Source: Undaria pinnatifida (Eukaryota; Sar; Phaeophyceae; Laminariales; Alariaceae). From it: a DNA stretch of 64,000 nucleotides. The stretch covers positions 10,111,103-10,175,102 of the forward strand of contig JABAKD010000024.1 of the NCBI GenBank assembly GCA_012845835.1. Reading direction: 5' to 3'. Of this stretch, positions 31,241 to 43,400 are shown piece by piece (the first letter of the stretch is position 1; every line of letters begins with the position of its first letter). Position numbers and translations under genes: made by a program. Below the pieces are notes generated by a model that saw nothing but the letters and a program-made list of their open reading frames with translations, was not told the DNA's origin and did not search any database.

Positions 31241-32848
31241 TCGAGAGTGTATAACGCCTTCCAGGTCCGATAGGAACAATGCCTGCAATGTAATTGGAAA
31301 CCTTTTTTTTCCATCACTATAGAAGTATGCCCACCACGAATTTCTGGGAAAATTCTTGGCGGAAATTTCCGGCAACATTCTTGCATAACTGCTGTGACAA
31401 CAGAAATCAATGCGCCTTCTTCGTAGATCGGGATGCTGTGTCCTAAAACTGGGGGACAGACGGCATGCATCTTGTGTGGGCAATCCTCGAGATGATGCAT
31501 TGGGCATTGGAGTACTGTCACCGTGTGCGCACGCACGTGCGCGCCCCCTCACAGAACTTTACCCGTGCTGCTGTCCGGCAGCCTTTCACACGTGGTTGCC
31601 ATCTGCCGCTTGGACGCGGCAGCGCACGATTGTCACGGAAAACGCGAGACACATACATGATGAGTAAAACAAGGGCGGGCGTGTGGCGACACACACAACC
31701 AAAGACAAGAGCACGGATGTGTATGGCGACAAACGGGAAGAAGACACAGCAGCTGCAGCTGCTGTGGTAGTAGTAGCCCACCTACGAGCACAGCCGAGAG
31801 AGGGCCCTCCCGGCCTAGCTATGGTGGCGCAGCCGCATCTACCTCGTGTCCGTGCCCTACAGGGCTGGGTGGTGATTGATGTAGACCGTTTGGAGGGGGA
31901 GGTGATATCGTTGTGTGGGGCGGGTGGGGTGTGGGGGGCAATCAATGACAACTGGCTTGCAGCTTGCAGGATACAGGATCAACTTCAACCAAAAAGCCCC
32001 CCTCGCAAGATTTATAACCCCCTGTCTTGCGGTTTGGGATCGTTCGAGTTTAATTCGAGAGTGTATAACGCCTTCCTGGTCCGATAGGAATAATGCCTGC
32101 GATGTAAATTGGAATACTTTTTTTCCATCACTATAAAAGTATGCCCACCACGAATTTCTGGGAAAATTCTTGGCGGAAATTTCCGGCAACATTCTCGCAT
32201 ATCTGCTGTGCGCCTTCTGCGTAGATCGGGATGTTGTTGTATTCTAAAAACTGGGGGACAGACGACATTCGTCTTGTGTGTGGGCAATCCTCGAAATGCA
32301 TTGGAGTAGTGCCACCGTGTGCGCACGCACGTGCGCGCCCCCTCACAGAACTTCACCCGTGCTGCTGTCCGGCAGCCTTTCACATGTGGTTGCCATCTGC
32401 CGCTCGAACGCGGCTGCGCACGATTGTGGCGGAAAACGCGAGACACATACATGATGAGTAAAACAAGGGCGGGCGTGTGGCGACACACACAACCAAAGAC
32501 AAGAGCACGGATGTGTATGGGCGACAAACGCGAAGAAGACACAGCAGCAGCAGCTAGCTGTTGTAGTAGTAGCCCACCACAGCACAGCCGAGAGAGGGCC
32601 CTCCCGGCCTAGCTATGGTGGCGCAGCCTCATCTACCTCGTGTCCGTGCCCTACAGGGCTGGGTGATGATTGATGTAGAGCGTTTGGAGGGGGAGGTGAT
32701 ATCGTTGTGAGGGGCGGGTGGGGTGTGTGAGGCAATCAATGAAAACTGGCTTGCTGCTTGCGGGATTAAGGATCAACTTCAACCAAAGAGCCCCCCTCGC
32801 AGGATTTATAACCCCCTGTGTTGCGGTTTGGGATCGTTCGGGTTTAAT
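31241..32848 (+). repeat. Tandem duplication, units 31241-32054 and 32055-32848
   Basis: Both units start TCGAGAGTGTATAACGCCTTC and end CGGTTTGGGATCGTTCG.GTTTAAT. They agree closely throughout, with small indels explaining 814 versus 794 bp. No conserved reading frame of known function was seen in either. Confidence 0.85.
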
Positions 32849-33344
32849 TAAAAAAAATGAAAAACATCACTTCAGCTGCGAGGGCACTGCTGTTTTAGGT
32901 ACCCCGATCTACATATTTAGAAATGGATCTTCCTGAGATTGGTTTCGCCGCTTAAAGATCAAAATGCCGACATAAGATGTCCAAGCAGTGCGTTTGGCAA
33001 AACGAGTCTCGATGCAGCAGCAAACAGCATTGTTCAATATATTCTAAGGCATTATTTAGGGGGATGGTTGTAGGCACTGGGCCGGGGGATAGGGAAAACG
33101 CTTGGATTTTTCTCTTACAAATCATGTGTGGCATGCAAGTCAAAGAACCAATCGAATTCGAGTCATGACTGGCATTATAGCTTGCACTTTGGCCGTGTTT
33201 GGTCAACAGTCGCAGGCAACTCCAGCAGCACGCAACACCATGCATCTGTGGCGGTACATCCGCACTGTACTCTGGCTTGTTGCATATATCAGAACCTGCG
33301 ATCTGTCACCGCGAGGATGGACCGAGGATAGAGCGGTCGATCCC
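32849..33344. other. Unassigned stretch
   Basis: Begins with ATGAAAAACATCACTTCAGC, which resembles the tail of the R420 repeat. Nothing else was seen. Confidence 0.3.
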
Positions 33345-33570
33345 GCCCAGTTTGTATATTTTTCGCCGGCCGACCGCACCGCCAGCAGCAACCCCCTTCC
33401 GAGGCAGCCTATAAACAACAGCAGTGGTAGTAGAGTGTGAGTGCCCCAGAGACACCCCGGCCCAGTTTGTATCTTTTCCGGCAGACCACACCGCCAGCAG
33501 CAAGCCCTCCCCGAGCCTAAACAACAGCTGTGGCAGAGAGAGATTGTACGTGCCCCAGAGACACCCTGGC
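33345..33570 (+). repeat. Tandem duplication, about 115-bp unit
   Basis: GCCCAGTTTGTAT, GACC.CACCGCCAGCAGCAA and GTGCCCCAGAGACACCC occur in the same order in 33345-33465 and 33470-33570. Confidence 0.6.
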
Positions 33571-34593
33571 GCGTGGATCCCGCTATCGATGATCATCATG
33601 TGTTGCTGCGGTACATCCCCGCCGTCTTTTGCCGAGCGCGGTATGACGCCGCGGGTGTGTCGCCAACGGTTGATCGAGCTTCGCTTGCCGGTGATTTTGG
33701 TGTATTGCTTCCCTGTCGTATTTCTCGTCGTGGAAGCGGTGCAGGCTCCAGTACCCGTACCCTCCCCATCGAGACCGGCGGCTCGTTTCGAAACAGCACA
33801 ACAAAGAACGGACCCGCGCAGGAAAGATATCGGCAGGAGAAAAGTGGTGTGTTGTCCTCATAATTGTTGTGAATCGTTGTGGACAACAGAGTTTGGTCCA
33901 GGCACAAGTAAATACATACCAGGGTATGATGCATGATGCTTTTACCACGGCACGTACGTACCTTGTATGATCGACAGACACAATGAAAGGCCAAACAGTG
34001 ACAAAACCAAACGACAAGAAAGCAAGAGAAAGAGAGATGCCATTCTTTTTGATTTATGTGTGTGTGAAAAAAAGGCAACCAAGCATCCGAACCGCTGCGC
34101 TTCAGAGCCAACAACAGTTTTCATCCAGGAGACGGCCTTTTCACCCCGTCGTAGACAACCTTGACGGCCAAAAACCGGGGACACGAAATATAATCCCCAC
34201 TTTTCGTGAAACGCCTGATCACATAGTTGAAAATAGCGCGTTTTGCCGGTTTTTTTTTGTTAGAACACATAAACCACGCAGAAGAAGTACGCTAAAAAAA
34301 TCGCGCTGCGCGCTCGTAGTCTTTCAACTGGCAAAAAGTTACCCCTATCCCCGGGAGGTGAGCCTGGTTGTACGATTTCGAAAACCCGAAACGCGCACAA
34401 ACGCGCCACAGCGCCACAACACACTACAGACCTTGGCGGTCGAGGCGCGCGAGGGTCAAGCTGCAGCTGTTTGGTACATGGCCCGGGAGGCTGCCGTATC
34501 TTTGCGAATTTCCGCTGTTCTACGCGTCATGTGTGCGCGTGGGGGAAAAATTGCGGGCCAACCCCGAGACAACATCTGGAGAAGAATTAATTT

Positions 34594-34620
34594 GTCCCGA
34601 TCTCCGCCTGAGATCGGGAC
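34594..34620. other. Perfect hairpin, 11-bp stem
   Basis: GTCCCGATCTC and GAGATCGGGAC are separated by CGCCT. It has no T-run after it and no known role. Confidence 0.7.
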
Positions 34621-35851
34621 GAAACACCTCTGTTCGGTGGATTTCCCTCTTGGAAATTGTCAAAGCCAACATTCGTCTCCACATGCAGTGTACACAGATA
34701 TTTCTTTGAGTGAATGTTGCTGAGATCAAGATCTATGACCTACATCAGGGTACCATAAACAGTGGCCTGAGATCGACCAAAAATGATTTTGATCAATATT
34801 CATCTTTGCAAACTGCACGTTACGGGGTTCGTATACCCTCGTGAAAGATACAGGTTGATGACTCCCCGCTCATACCAGGGTTAGGTTGTAAAAAAAATTT
34901 CGTTCTGTGGGCAAAACAACACAGGTGGATCATCACGTTATCTCTGAGGTGTACGTTGAATACCACACCCCCTACGGAGGAAGGCCTGGAAACAGTACCA
35001 AACTCCATATGACAGCGCCTGGTGGATACCATTCACCCGCAATGCGCACCGGTTTGGACACCAGCATGGACGCAACAGCCACGCCCCATCACGGTGAACC
35101 AAACGAGTCTGCAGCCCCGACCCCACCGGTGCCTTCTTCTGCCGCACCTCGAGCGATGATGACATCATTTTCTCCGAGATCCGCCCGATCGCCGGTGATG
35201 GTGCTACCGATACCACGTATCTTACTTCCGCCGTGCCCCAAGCCCGGACTACGGGTACCGGTTCGGGTCTATTCCACGGAGCTCGGGCAGCAATGGCCAA
35301 CTCGCCAGGCAAAGGGCCTGAGGTCGGTTAGCTGCAGCCCCCCTCGTTATCACATCCCCTACAATCTCGCCGCGATCTCTTCACTTCCCCTAGCAATCAT
35401 TGATACCGTTGGCACACCCCCTCTTTAGCACACCCTCTGTAGTTTCGCCGGGGTTTGTTTGCACTCCTTAGCAATCATTGGTGTCGTTAGCAAACTTCCT
35501 CAATACGCGCCCCCTCGTTACCACACCTCCTAGCTGCCGGGCTACCGTGCATGGTGATTACCACCGGGGATACGTTAGATACCCCCCCCCCCCCAACAAC
35601 AGCACGCCCGGTGATACTATCGATTTCGAACGTCCAATTGTTGTAACCGGGGTGTGCTTTCTTCCGTGTTATACTTCGAAGTACGGCAGCACCGCCTTGT
35701 TGGGGGACCGCTGCTGTCCCGGTAGGCTTTACCTATATAAATAGGAATACACTGGTAGTTATGCGACCAGTCAACCGAGCAATCAGTCGGGCTTACAGCA
35801 ATCGCACGCCGTCATGTACGAAGGTTAAATACCTTTAATAATATTTAACGT

Positions 35852-36239
35852 TGCACACGTCGGACATATCAGATCCCCATTACCGTATTCATTGTTCATG
35901 ATCTATGTCTTTCGGGTCAGACAGATCCCTGTCTATATGATCTGCATGGCCTATAGAGCACATCAATAATGCGGGATTTGACCGGATGATATGAATAATT
36001 TAGCATGTGTTTCCTGGCTTGGGCCTGTACTACACAGATCCTGCACAACATATATCGATATGTAACCGATCTATTCATAGATCATCTCTTTATAGACGAT
36101 CAATCAATAGAGATCAATTCACAGAGATCTATTCATAGAGATTTATTCATAGAGATCTATTCATAGATAATCTGATAGATATCTATGGATAGATAATCTA
36201 GTATTATATTATCTTGATCGTGATCTGTCCGAAGTGTGC
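35852..36239. mobile_element. MITE, CACACGTCGGACA family, most complete copy
   Basis: The TIRs are TGCACACGTCGGACATATCA at the left and, read inverted, TGCACACTTCGGACAGATCA at the right. The interior holds ATTCATAGAGATCT tandem words (36095-36180). No protein is encoded. Diverged relatives lie at 2254, 15639, 19846 and perhaps 62425. Confidence 0.65.
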
Positions 36240-37170
36240 AGGGTTGGGACAGCAGCGATCGACAAGAAACTGCTTGTGGTGTGATGTGTGCAACGCCCAA
36301 CAGCTACACTTGCCAGTTTTTTTCATCTGTAACTGGACGGAACTTCACTGCGAGCAACTAATCGCCAGGGAGCAGAGCCGACTACTTAGCTGACGTTAAC
36401 CGGCAACTCCATTGGTCAGTTCGAGCTGTATTTCTTACATCGATATTGTTATTGTTTGAAAATAACCGGGCCTCTAGTCCTTAGCGGCATAGCTAATCCG
36501 TACGGTTTCTTGTGTGCGGGTCTCAACAGAAGGTTGCTATCTTTTGGGAGCCACATGTATTTGTCCGCAGCGATTCGCGGACACAAGCTGTATCCCGCAT
36601 TCAGTAAGCCTTTCTACAAGTTATGAAACCCAGTAAGTCGGATATTGGCCCCCTCCGGGAAGCGGCTGACTGCGGGCCAACTAATAAAAAAAAGACAGTA
36701 GTAGTTTGTGGCCTATGTGCCGACTGGCAGCTCTACAATTTTCCCATCTCTCTCGCGTGACTTCTAGCATTCCTCTCTCGGGCTATCCCACTTATATGCT
36801 TCAGACGTACAGCAGTGAGGTACGTACGTACAGTAAGCCAGTAGGTACGGTAGCTATCCCACTGATCTCATCCTCTCTGGTTGTGTACGCATACATATCC
36901 CACCCTCTCGTGTTGTGTATACATACATCCGGTTCCTGTTCCCGCAAAAAAGTCGGGCCCGGAGACAAGCAACGCGAACGATACTCATGCGATTGCTATC
37001 GATTGCTGTACAGTAGAGTACCCGGCCATAGAGTGTCCAGAATACGAGAAAACGGACTTGACCCTTCTAGAACTGCAAGGAATCCCGCTAGTTCGAGGTT
37101 GTTTGTCCCCCGAAACGCGTGCGCAGTTCTGCAGGGGTTATTATCGGTCGGGTCGGCTCATCACGCCTTG

Positions 37171-37274
37171 TGACGCCTGTACTAAAACGTATATGATACC
37201 CGATCTGAGATAAGAACGGCACGAAAATGAGAGCGGCAATACTAACCTAATCCGAGGGTCTCTTAAATCGGGTA
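37171..37274. repeat. Short MITE-like repeat, TACCCGAT ends, copy 1
   Basis: GATACCCGATCTGAGA at the left and CTCTTAAATCGGGTACC at the right are inverted. The same arrangement recurs at 38283-38382, 1.1 kb away, on either side of an exon of gene B. Confidence 0.5.
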
Positions 37275-37326
37275 CCTCGCTGTACAAACGCCAACCATTG
37301 TAAACTGTTTGTGCCGTGCTCGGTAG

Positions 37327-37432
37327 GGCCATACGGCTGTTAACGGCTGAGGCGAAGCGGAGGGCGACGTTGCTGAGGCTCTGCTGCGCCGACTACGAGC
37401 GATCTTTGGACAGGCTGGAGAGGCTCGCTGCG
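37327..37432 (+). CDS. Gene B exon: helical Leu/Arg-rich segment
   Basis: After CGGTAG the reading is AIRLLTAEAKRRATLLRL, then CADYERSLDRLERLAA, ending GCG|GTAACG in phase 0. Hydrophobic residues are spaced as in an amphipathic helix or short coiled coil. Incoming phase is 2, so an upstream exon must exist. Confidence 0.45.
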
Positions 37433-40400
37433 GTAACGGTGCGCACAAGTTGGCGGGGGTTAGCGAAAGGATGGGGGGTGGGTGGGGGCTGGGTTGGGTG
37501 GAGGGATGGGGGCGTGGGGGCGGGGGGCGAGGTTTGGCGGGAGGGGGCGGCGGGGGGGCGTTTTTCGGGGCTCCTTTTCAGCCTCACACGCCCGAATTTC
37601 CATATCCAATGTCCCGCCCAACGACGGTACATTGGGCTGATCCCCCGAAAAAACATTAATGTATTGAGTCAATTAATTCCTTTGTGACTACTGGTGGCAT
37701 CGTGTTGAAATGTCCTGCTTCCCATCAACGCACATAGTTGATGACAGATACCTAATATCCGCCAGCACGAGTTCCTAGCGATAGCTACAGTAGCATCTTG
37801 TTCTTGTTGTCGCATGTACGCTGATGGTACGGTCGGAAAAGTTAAAAAGCCCCAGGTTGTCGGATGTCCTAGCGCGAGTTTCTAGCAATAGCTACGGTAA
37901 CATCTTACTCTTACTGTCGCATGCACGCTGAAAAGACGGTCGGAAAAGCTAAACAGCACCAGTTTGTCGGATGTTGGGCTTTAGCCGTTTCATTACGTGC
38001 GTTCAAGCTCGTTGGTTTAGGCTCCACCGCTGTGTCTCAGGTTGCACCGCATTTCTTTGTGAAACGCATCCTGTACCACCCTGCTGGCAGCTGCACACAA
38101 GTACCACACGCACCAAATATATCGACACAAGTATCGTGTACACTACGTATTGCGATTGACTGTTTGACGTGCATGCCATAGCTTCAACTACCGTAGTTTA
38201 TCGAATACAGTGGAGTCGGGTGCCTGGTTTAGGAGCGTCCGTGGCGGGCTTAAGAGCGGTGAAATCGGCTTGTCACTTTTTGTGGCGCCTAAAACTGCAT
38301 GATACCCCATCTGAGACCAGAGCTGTGTGGAAATAATAGCGGTAACACTTGGCTGTTCCGAGAGGCTCTTAAATCGGGTACCCAGTGCACGGTGTCTTGA
38401 GTCGTTTTTGGCGTCTGTCTTGTACGAGATGTATGACGTTGTTAGCGTGCAATAATGACGGACTTGCTATCGGCCAGTACATGCGTTTTGCTGGAGAATG
38501 AATATCATCCTCCGCGTGACAGGCGAGCCCGGTTCAGTAACGTGTGCATTCGAATTTCAATGCGCTCACAGCACTGCTACTGTCGATACAGCTGCATCAT
38601 TTCAGATACATCATTTCAGTTTTTTTCATGGGTGAGGAGTCAGGTCACGACCCGCGGGTGTGGCCAGGAGGTTTTTCAAAGTCTAGCGAGTCCATTGCTG
38701 TCGGGTCGGGAGGTGGTTTTATATCATGAGTCGGGTCGGGTCGGGTCGGATCGGGTCGGATCGGGTCGGGTCGAGTTGGGAGGTTTGCGGTTTTCACGGG
38801 TCGGGTAGCGTTAGGGTGCCTCGACCCGACCCGACCCGACCCGAGAGAAGCGACCCCACCCGTGAATATATGATTTAGAACAAGGCTGTTGTTGCGTTTA
38901 TCATTGTAAAAATTATGCATCTCTGAATTAAACCCGACATTTTACGTCGTAACGTGGGTGCGAGCTACCGGAGAGTTCGAGAACGGAGTTGATTTTCCTT
39001 TGCGTATCTTGAATGGCATCATACGGCAGTGCCAGCGTGCCCAACCGCAGCCGCAGAAGTTGGGATATATAGCCAGGTGTTCTGGCTTGTCTAATACCGC
39101 GTAGCCCGGGTGTCAAAGGAGTTATTGTCGCTCGTACGTGTGATAGCTCGGGGTGGCATTGCCGGGCCTACTTGCTGGTGTCCCGGTGGCCGATTGTTCA
39201 TAGCAGTGCACCTGTCCGATGCTTTCACCACAAACTAGGGGCATGCCCACGCTCGGACCGACCTTGCCTCAAACCTTTTTACTGACCTATCTCCGTGCTT
39301 GATCTTATCTTGTACTACTGTATAAAATCAACCCCCTACTAATTCCAAGCACTTTGTTCTAAGAGGGCCTTAAAGGGCACATACATTGGCCTGTGGGATT
39401 ATCCAGGGCCACGCCTTGAACCGGGGTGTGTTACAGTGGCTACACCGCTATAACCCCGTAATCTTATTTTGTGCGTTGGAATTTATCCGTACCCCTTGTT
39501 GTGTGCGTCACAGAAGCAACTCAATCAAGACGGGGCCGCGCAGGCGCCCGAGTCGAGAAAGCACCAAGAAGCAGAAGATGGGGTGGGTGTTATCAGTGCT
39601 CACGGTCAGGGAGATGGTGGTACCACGACTTTTAGTACTACCACGAGTTTTGATGGTATTACGCCATGTACTCCTGGTAGTACCACGATAGCTTCTTGTA
39701 TTAATAGAGGGCCAAGCCTTCCTGAAGCGGTGGTACCTGCGAGTGCGGAGATCAAACCGCGAAGATCACGTGAAAACCGCCTTCCGCCAGAGCATGATTG
39801 CGGTGGTAACATCTCGGCGCCGGACGATGGCTCATCGAGCATCACCGACAGCCTGCGGCAAATATTGGATCAGGCCCGCAGCATTCGGACTAAGGAGGCT
39901 TCGTCTTGTCGCAGCCGAGCGTCGACTGCAAGGCCAGAGAGATCTGTCGCTGCTGAACGCTCTCAGACAGCGACTCCGAGACTGGCTCGGGAGTCTTGCC
40001 GGGTGGCTTCCAACTCCGTCAATAGAACGCATCTGGGTGCATCGCCAACCCTGGGGGCTGGTCGAATCAATTCAAATGCCAAATTGACGTCGACCGCTTC
40101 GAATTTGAATCCAATCTACCGCGAGCGTTCTACCACTCGCATTACACGCTCCAGGCATGCCGAATCTGACTCTGGTTTGGGGCGGTCTGCCCGCGAACAG
40201 CACACCGCGCCGAACGCGGCTCCGACTTACGTGACCCCTGAAAGATCGGGTGCCGCTCTCCCCGCTGCACCAACTTCGTCTAGGGTAACCAGGTGCTCCG
40301 TGTTTGAGTCGCACTCGGCTGACGTACACGCGGCAAGCCCTCAACTTGCCGAAGGAGGATATGGAAACACCCCGTCCGAAGGTCTGGAACTTTCGACGGA

Positions 40401-43400
40401 AGTTACGGCAAGTTTGATGAACACCATTTTGGAAGAATCTGTGCGTTTCATGGTCTCTAGGGCCAGGTTCTTGCGCTCACGCGCGAGCTCTAGTAATACC
40501 GGCAGCGGCCCAAACAAGGCAGCGGAAGATGCTCTCTTGCTAGCGCTTGAATCAGAGCCATCGCGCAAGACGGAGGCTCACGTAGACCAACGAGCTTGGG
40601 CAGACCCGCACTTTGCAACGCGGCCAGATATGTTGCCGCGAGGGTCACCGTCCGATTGCGAGGGCGCTTGTTGGGAAGATAAGGGTCGGCGGTCGGGAGT
40701 CACATCGGGGTCTGTTTTAGGTCGTGAGAGTCGAAGGGACTGCGGCCCAAGTGCGAGGGGAATGAAACGGTCAGGAAAAGGAGGCTCCGGTGGGTGGGAC
40801 GAAGTAGAACAGCTGCAGCGGTCGCTTTTGATGCTGCTCGAGGAAGTGGATGGGGGGCGACAGGTAGCGGCCGCCAACGAGCGATTAGGCCGGACCGCGC
40901 AAGGCTGGGACGGGGGGGAGGAGGACCATGCAGGGACTCATCTCTCGCGGCGGTATCTTGAGGACTGGTATGGTTGGAACAAGGTAAGACGCATTGTGCG
41001 ACGAGGCTGTCGTTGAAGCATGAAATCGGCAGACGGCAGACTCACGGGGGGCATCGTTTTCCAGTAAAACCCGACAACATTGGTTGTTTACTTTTTTTCG
41101 TGCGGTGCGCTCAGTCATACATTGCGTGCGTAGCGAATCGAGCTGCGCTATCTGTAGTGGTCGAGCTACAATGTACGCAAATGTGGGTAGTTACATTGGT
41201 CACCCCTGGCCGTCGTTCTCGTGATTTTTCATTTTCCGTGGTTTTTACCCCTCAACATGTTGTTCCACATATCCGTTCGAGCAAGGGCGTTGGCGGTGTG
41301 GGACTAGCAAGCCAAGTCGGGGAAAGGTGTTCCTGAAATCGTCTCCTTCTCTGTCCTCCTCCCGCCCTAGTCGTAACTGAGATCCGACGTTGTGTGTTGG
41401 ACGGCTGAGTACGGACACATTGCTTGCTTTATTACCATACTATTTTGATACTGTATGGCGCGTTACAGCGGTTGTAAGTAAAATCTTGGTTGTTGTCTAA
41501 CTCCCCGAGACACCTTCATTGTAGTCGGATCATCCTCACCTTCCTATCGCATATGAGGGCAGTGTATAATGCACTCCCGGTGGTATTGTTTAGAGCTATT
41601 GTACTCTATCACCCGGGTTCTGTAGGGTATACAAGGTAGGGTGAGTTATACCCTGTTTTAAACTGTACGCTACACGTTTTTCACGGCAGAGTAGAAATCC
41701 CCCAGACGCTTTCAGTATTGTCGGATCGTCGGCGATACACCTACCGTGTATGACGGTGTATAACACCCCCTGGGTGATCGATTTTTATGTTTTACAAGTG
41801 TATCACCCAGTTGATATAACGTAGGGATGTGGTACACCTGGCACAAGGTCCGGCGTGTTGTACACTGTCATGCACGGCACGCTACACGTTTTGCACCCCA
41901 GAACAGAACTCCCGGAGGTGTTTTCATGGTCGTGGGATCATCCGCGCTAGACCTATACTGTGCGTCTTGCACGCCAGAATGCCCCTTCGTTGCTAAAGTC
42001 TCTCCGTGCCACCCTGTCGCACATGGCACCACCTAATCTGTTCGAAAGGTGGCGCACCTCACTGCCTTGCTGCGACGGTGTTTCTCCGACGAGGAGCGTT
42101 CCCGCTGTGTCGACCAAGCTTCACTTTCCAAGGTCAGATTACGCCAAGTCAGATTACGCAAGCGTGTCAGATTACACATGCTAAGGTAGCGGAGGGTCTC
42201 TATACATCATTATATAATTATACAGAATTACTGAAAACCAATGAAACCGCAACCCAATGAACTCTTCCACGACCAATGATATTCATCGATATTTTGCCGA
42301 CCAGATACTGGAACACGAATGTCATTTCAACTATATTGGGCATTATCTCAGGTAGCCCCTCCACAACTGGAAACCCGTTGTTTCTCGTTTTCGGAGACAA
42401 TTTACTTGGAATTTGTGTTAGGAAGGGTTTTGGAGCGGCGCCGTCGGTCGAAAATGGTTTCGCCGAAAAGTGCTACGCCTACAGCACTAATCGCATGCAT
42501 CAGGCACGGCGAGAGGTCTAACTCTTACTGCAAATAGAGTCGCCAGTAACGCGAGATAATCCCCTTCGCACGCTAGGAAGACCAGAGGGTCTTTCGTTCG
42601 GCTCAACGTGTCCTCGTTGGTATGGTACGCTGGGGGTATTCAGCGCAGACTGCTGTTTTGCAGCGAGGAACTCCGAGCAAGCACCAACCTCCCCCCACTC
42701 CCGTCCTCCCTCAAACCTTTTAGGAAGCTTCAGGGAAGGCCAAACGACCCCCGCCCCCCCCCCCCAATCATTTCCCTTGTCCCTGTTTAGGAAGCCGCCG
42801 CACTCATCGAGCACCCTTTGCTGGCACTGGCTAGGGGTAATCCTCTCCCCTCGCTCAGAACACCAGAGGTGAAGTCGACGCTGGAGGACTCCTTGCAGGG
42901 GTCGATGTGGCCGCGGGAGCTAAGTGGAACGGCGTGTTCGATGCTCGTCACGGACCTACAAGCGGATGCGCTGCCCTGCTGCCTTTTACAATGTGCTTGG
43001 CCTTGCTGCAGGTGGGAAAATGAGAATTGCACAGGCGCCTGCTTTTATAGTGCACATGCCGCCTAAGATGAAGTAAACATGAAAAGAGCGTTTTGTTTTT
43101 TTTCAGAGTTTGCTTTCTTTCCGCGTAAATGAAGAATATTGATCGCTTGATTTCCGCTCGAAAGCTCCACATGGGTAGGTAGGGTCAGGGTTGGTGTTAG
43201 GGTAGGGTCGGGGGTAGGCAGGCTTGAAAGCTTGGAAAACACTACTTTTTTTTTCTGGAATGGTTTAGACCGTTTGTGTGATTTATAGTACACAAAAAAA
43301 TATAGAGCATGCATCATCTCCCGTTGCCGGTGTGTCATATTATGAACTCCGGAGTAATATGCAAGGTTCCCCTTCGGGATTTGGGTAACTAACGTGAAAT

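Larger units (their letters stand above)
33571..37326. other. Intergenic or 5' part of gene B
   Basis: No exon is firmly supported. Two stretches look mildly coding but have no family match: 33590-33860 (reading VDPAIDDHHVLLRYIPAVF) and 34950-35330 (reading DDDIIFSEIRPIAGDG in one frame and a Pro/Ser-rich frame beside it). Upstream exons of gene B could lie here. Confidence 0.3.
37433..39513 (+). other. Gene B intron
   Basis: Holds a G-rich tract (37460-37565), a second TACCCGAT MITE copy (38283-38382) and TCGGG arrays (38701-38860). At 37680-37990 the words TAGCGATAGCTACAGTA and TCGCATGTACGCTGA occur twice in the same order, making a diverged tandem pair. Confidence 0.35.

Noticed and set aside
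36706-37213. Upstream exon of gene B
   Set aside because: The frames look mildly protein-like but run into a MITE, and no donor in the right phase was found.
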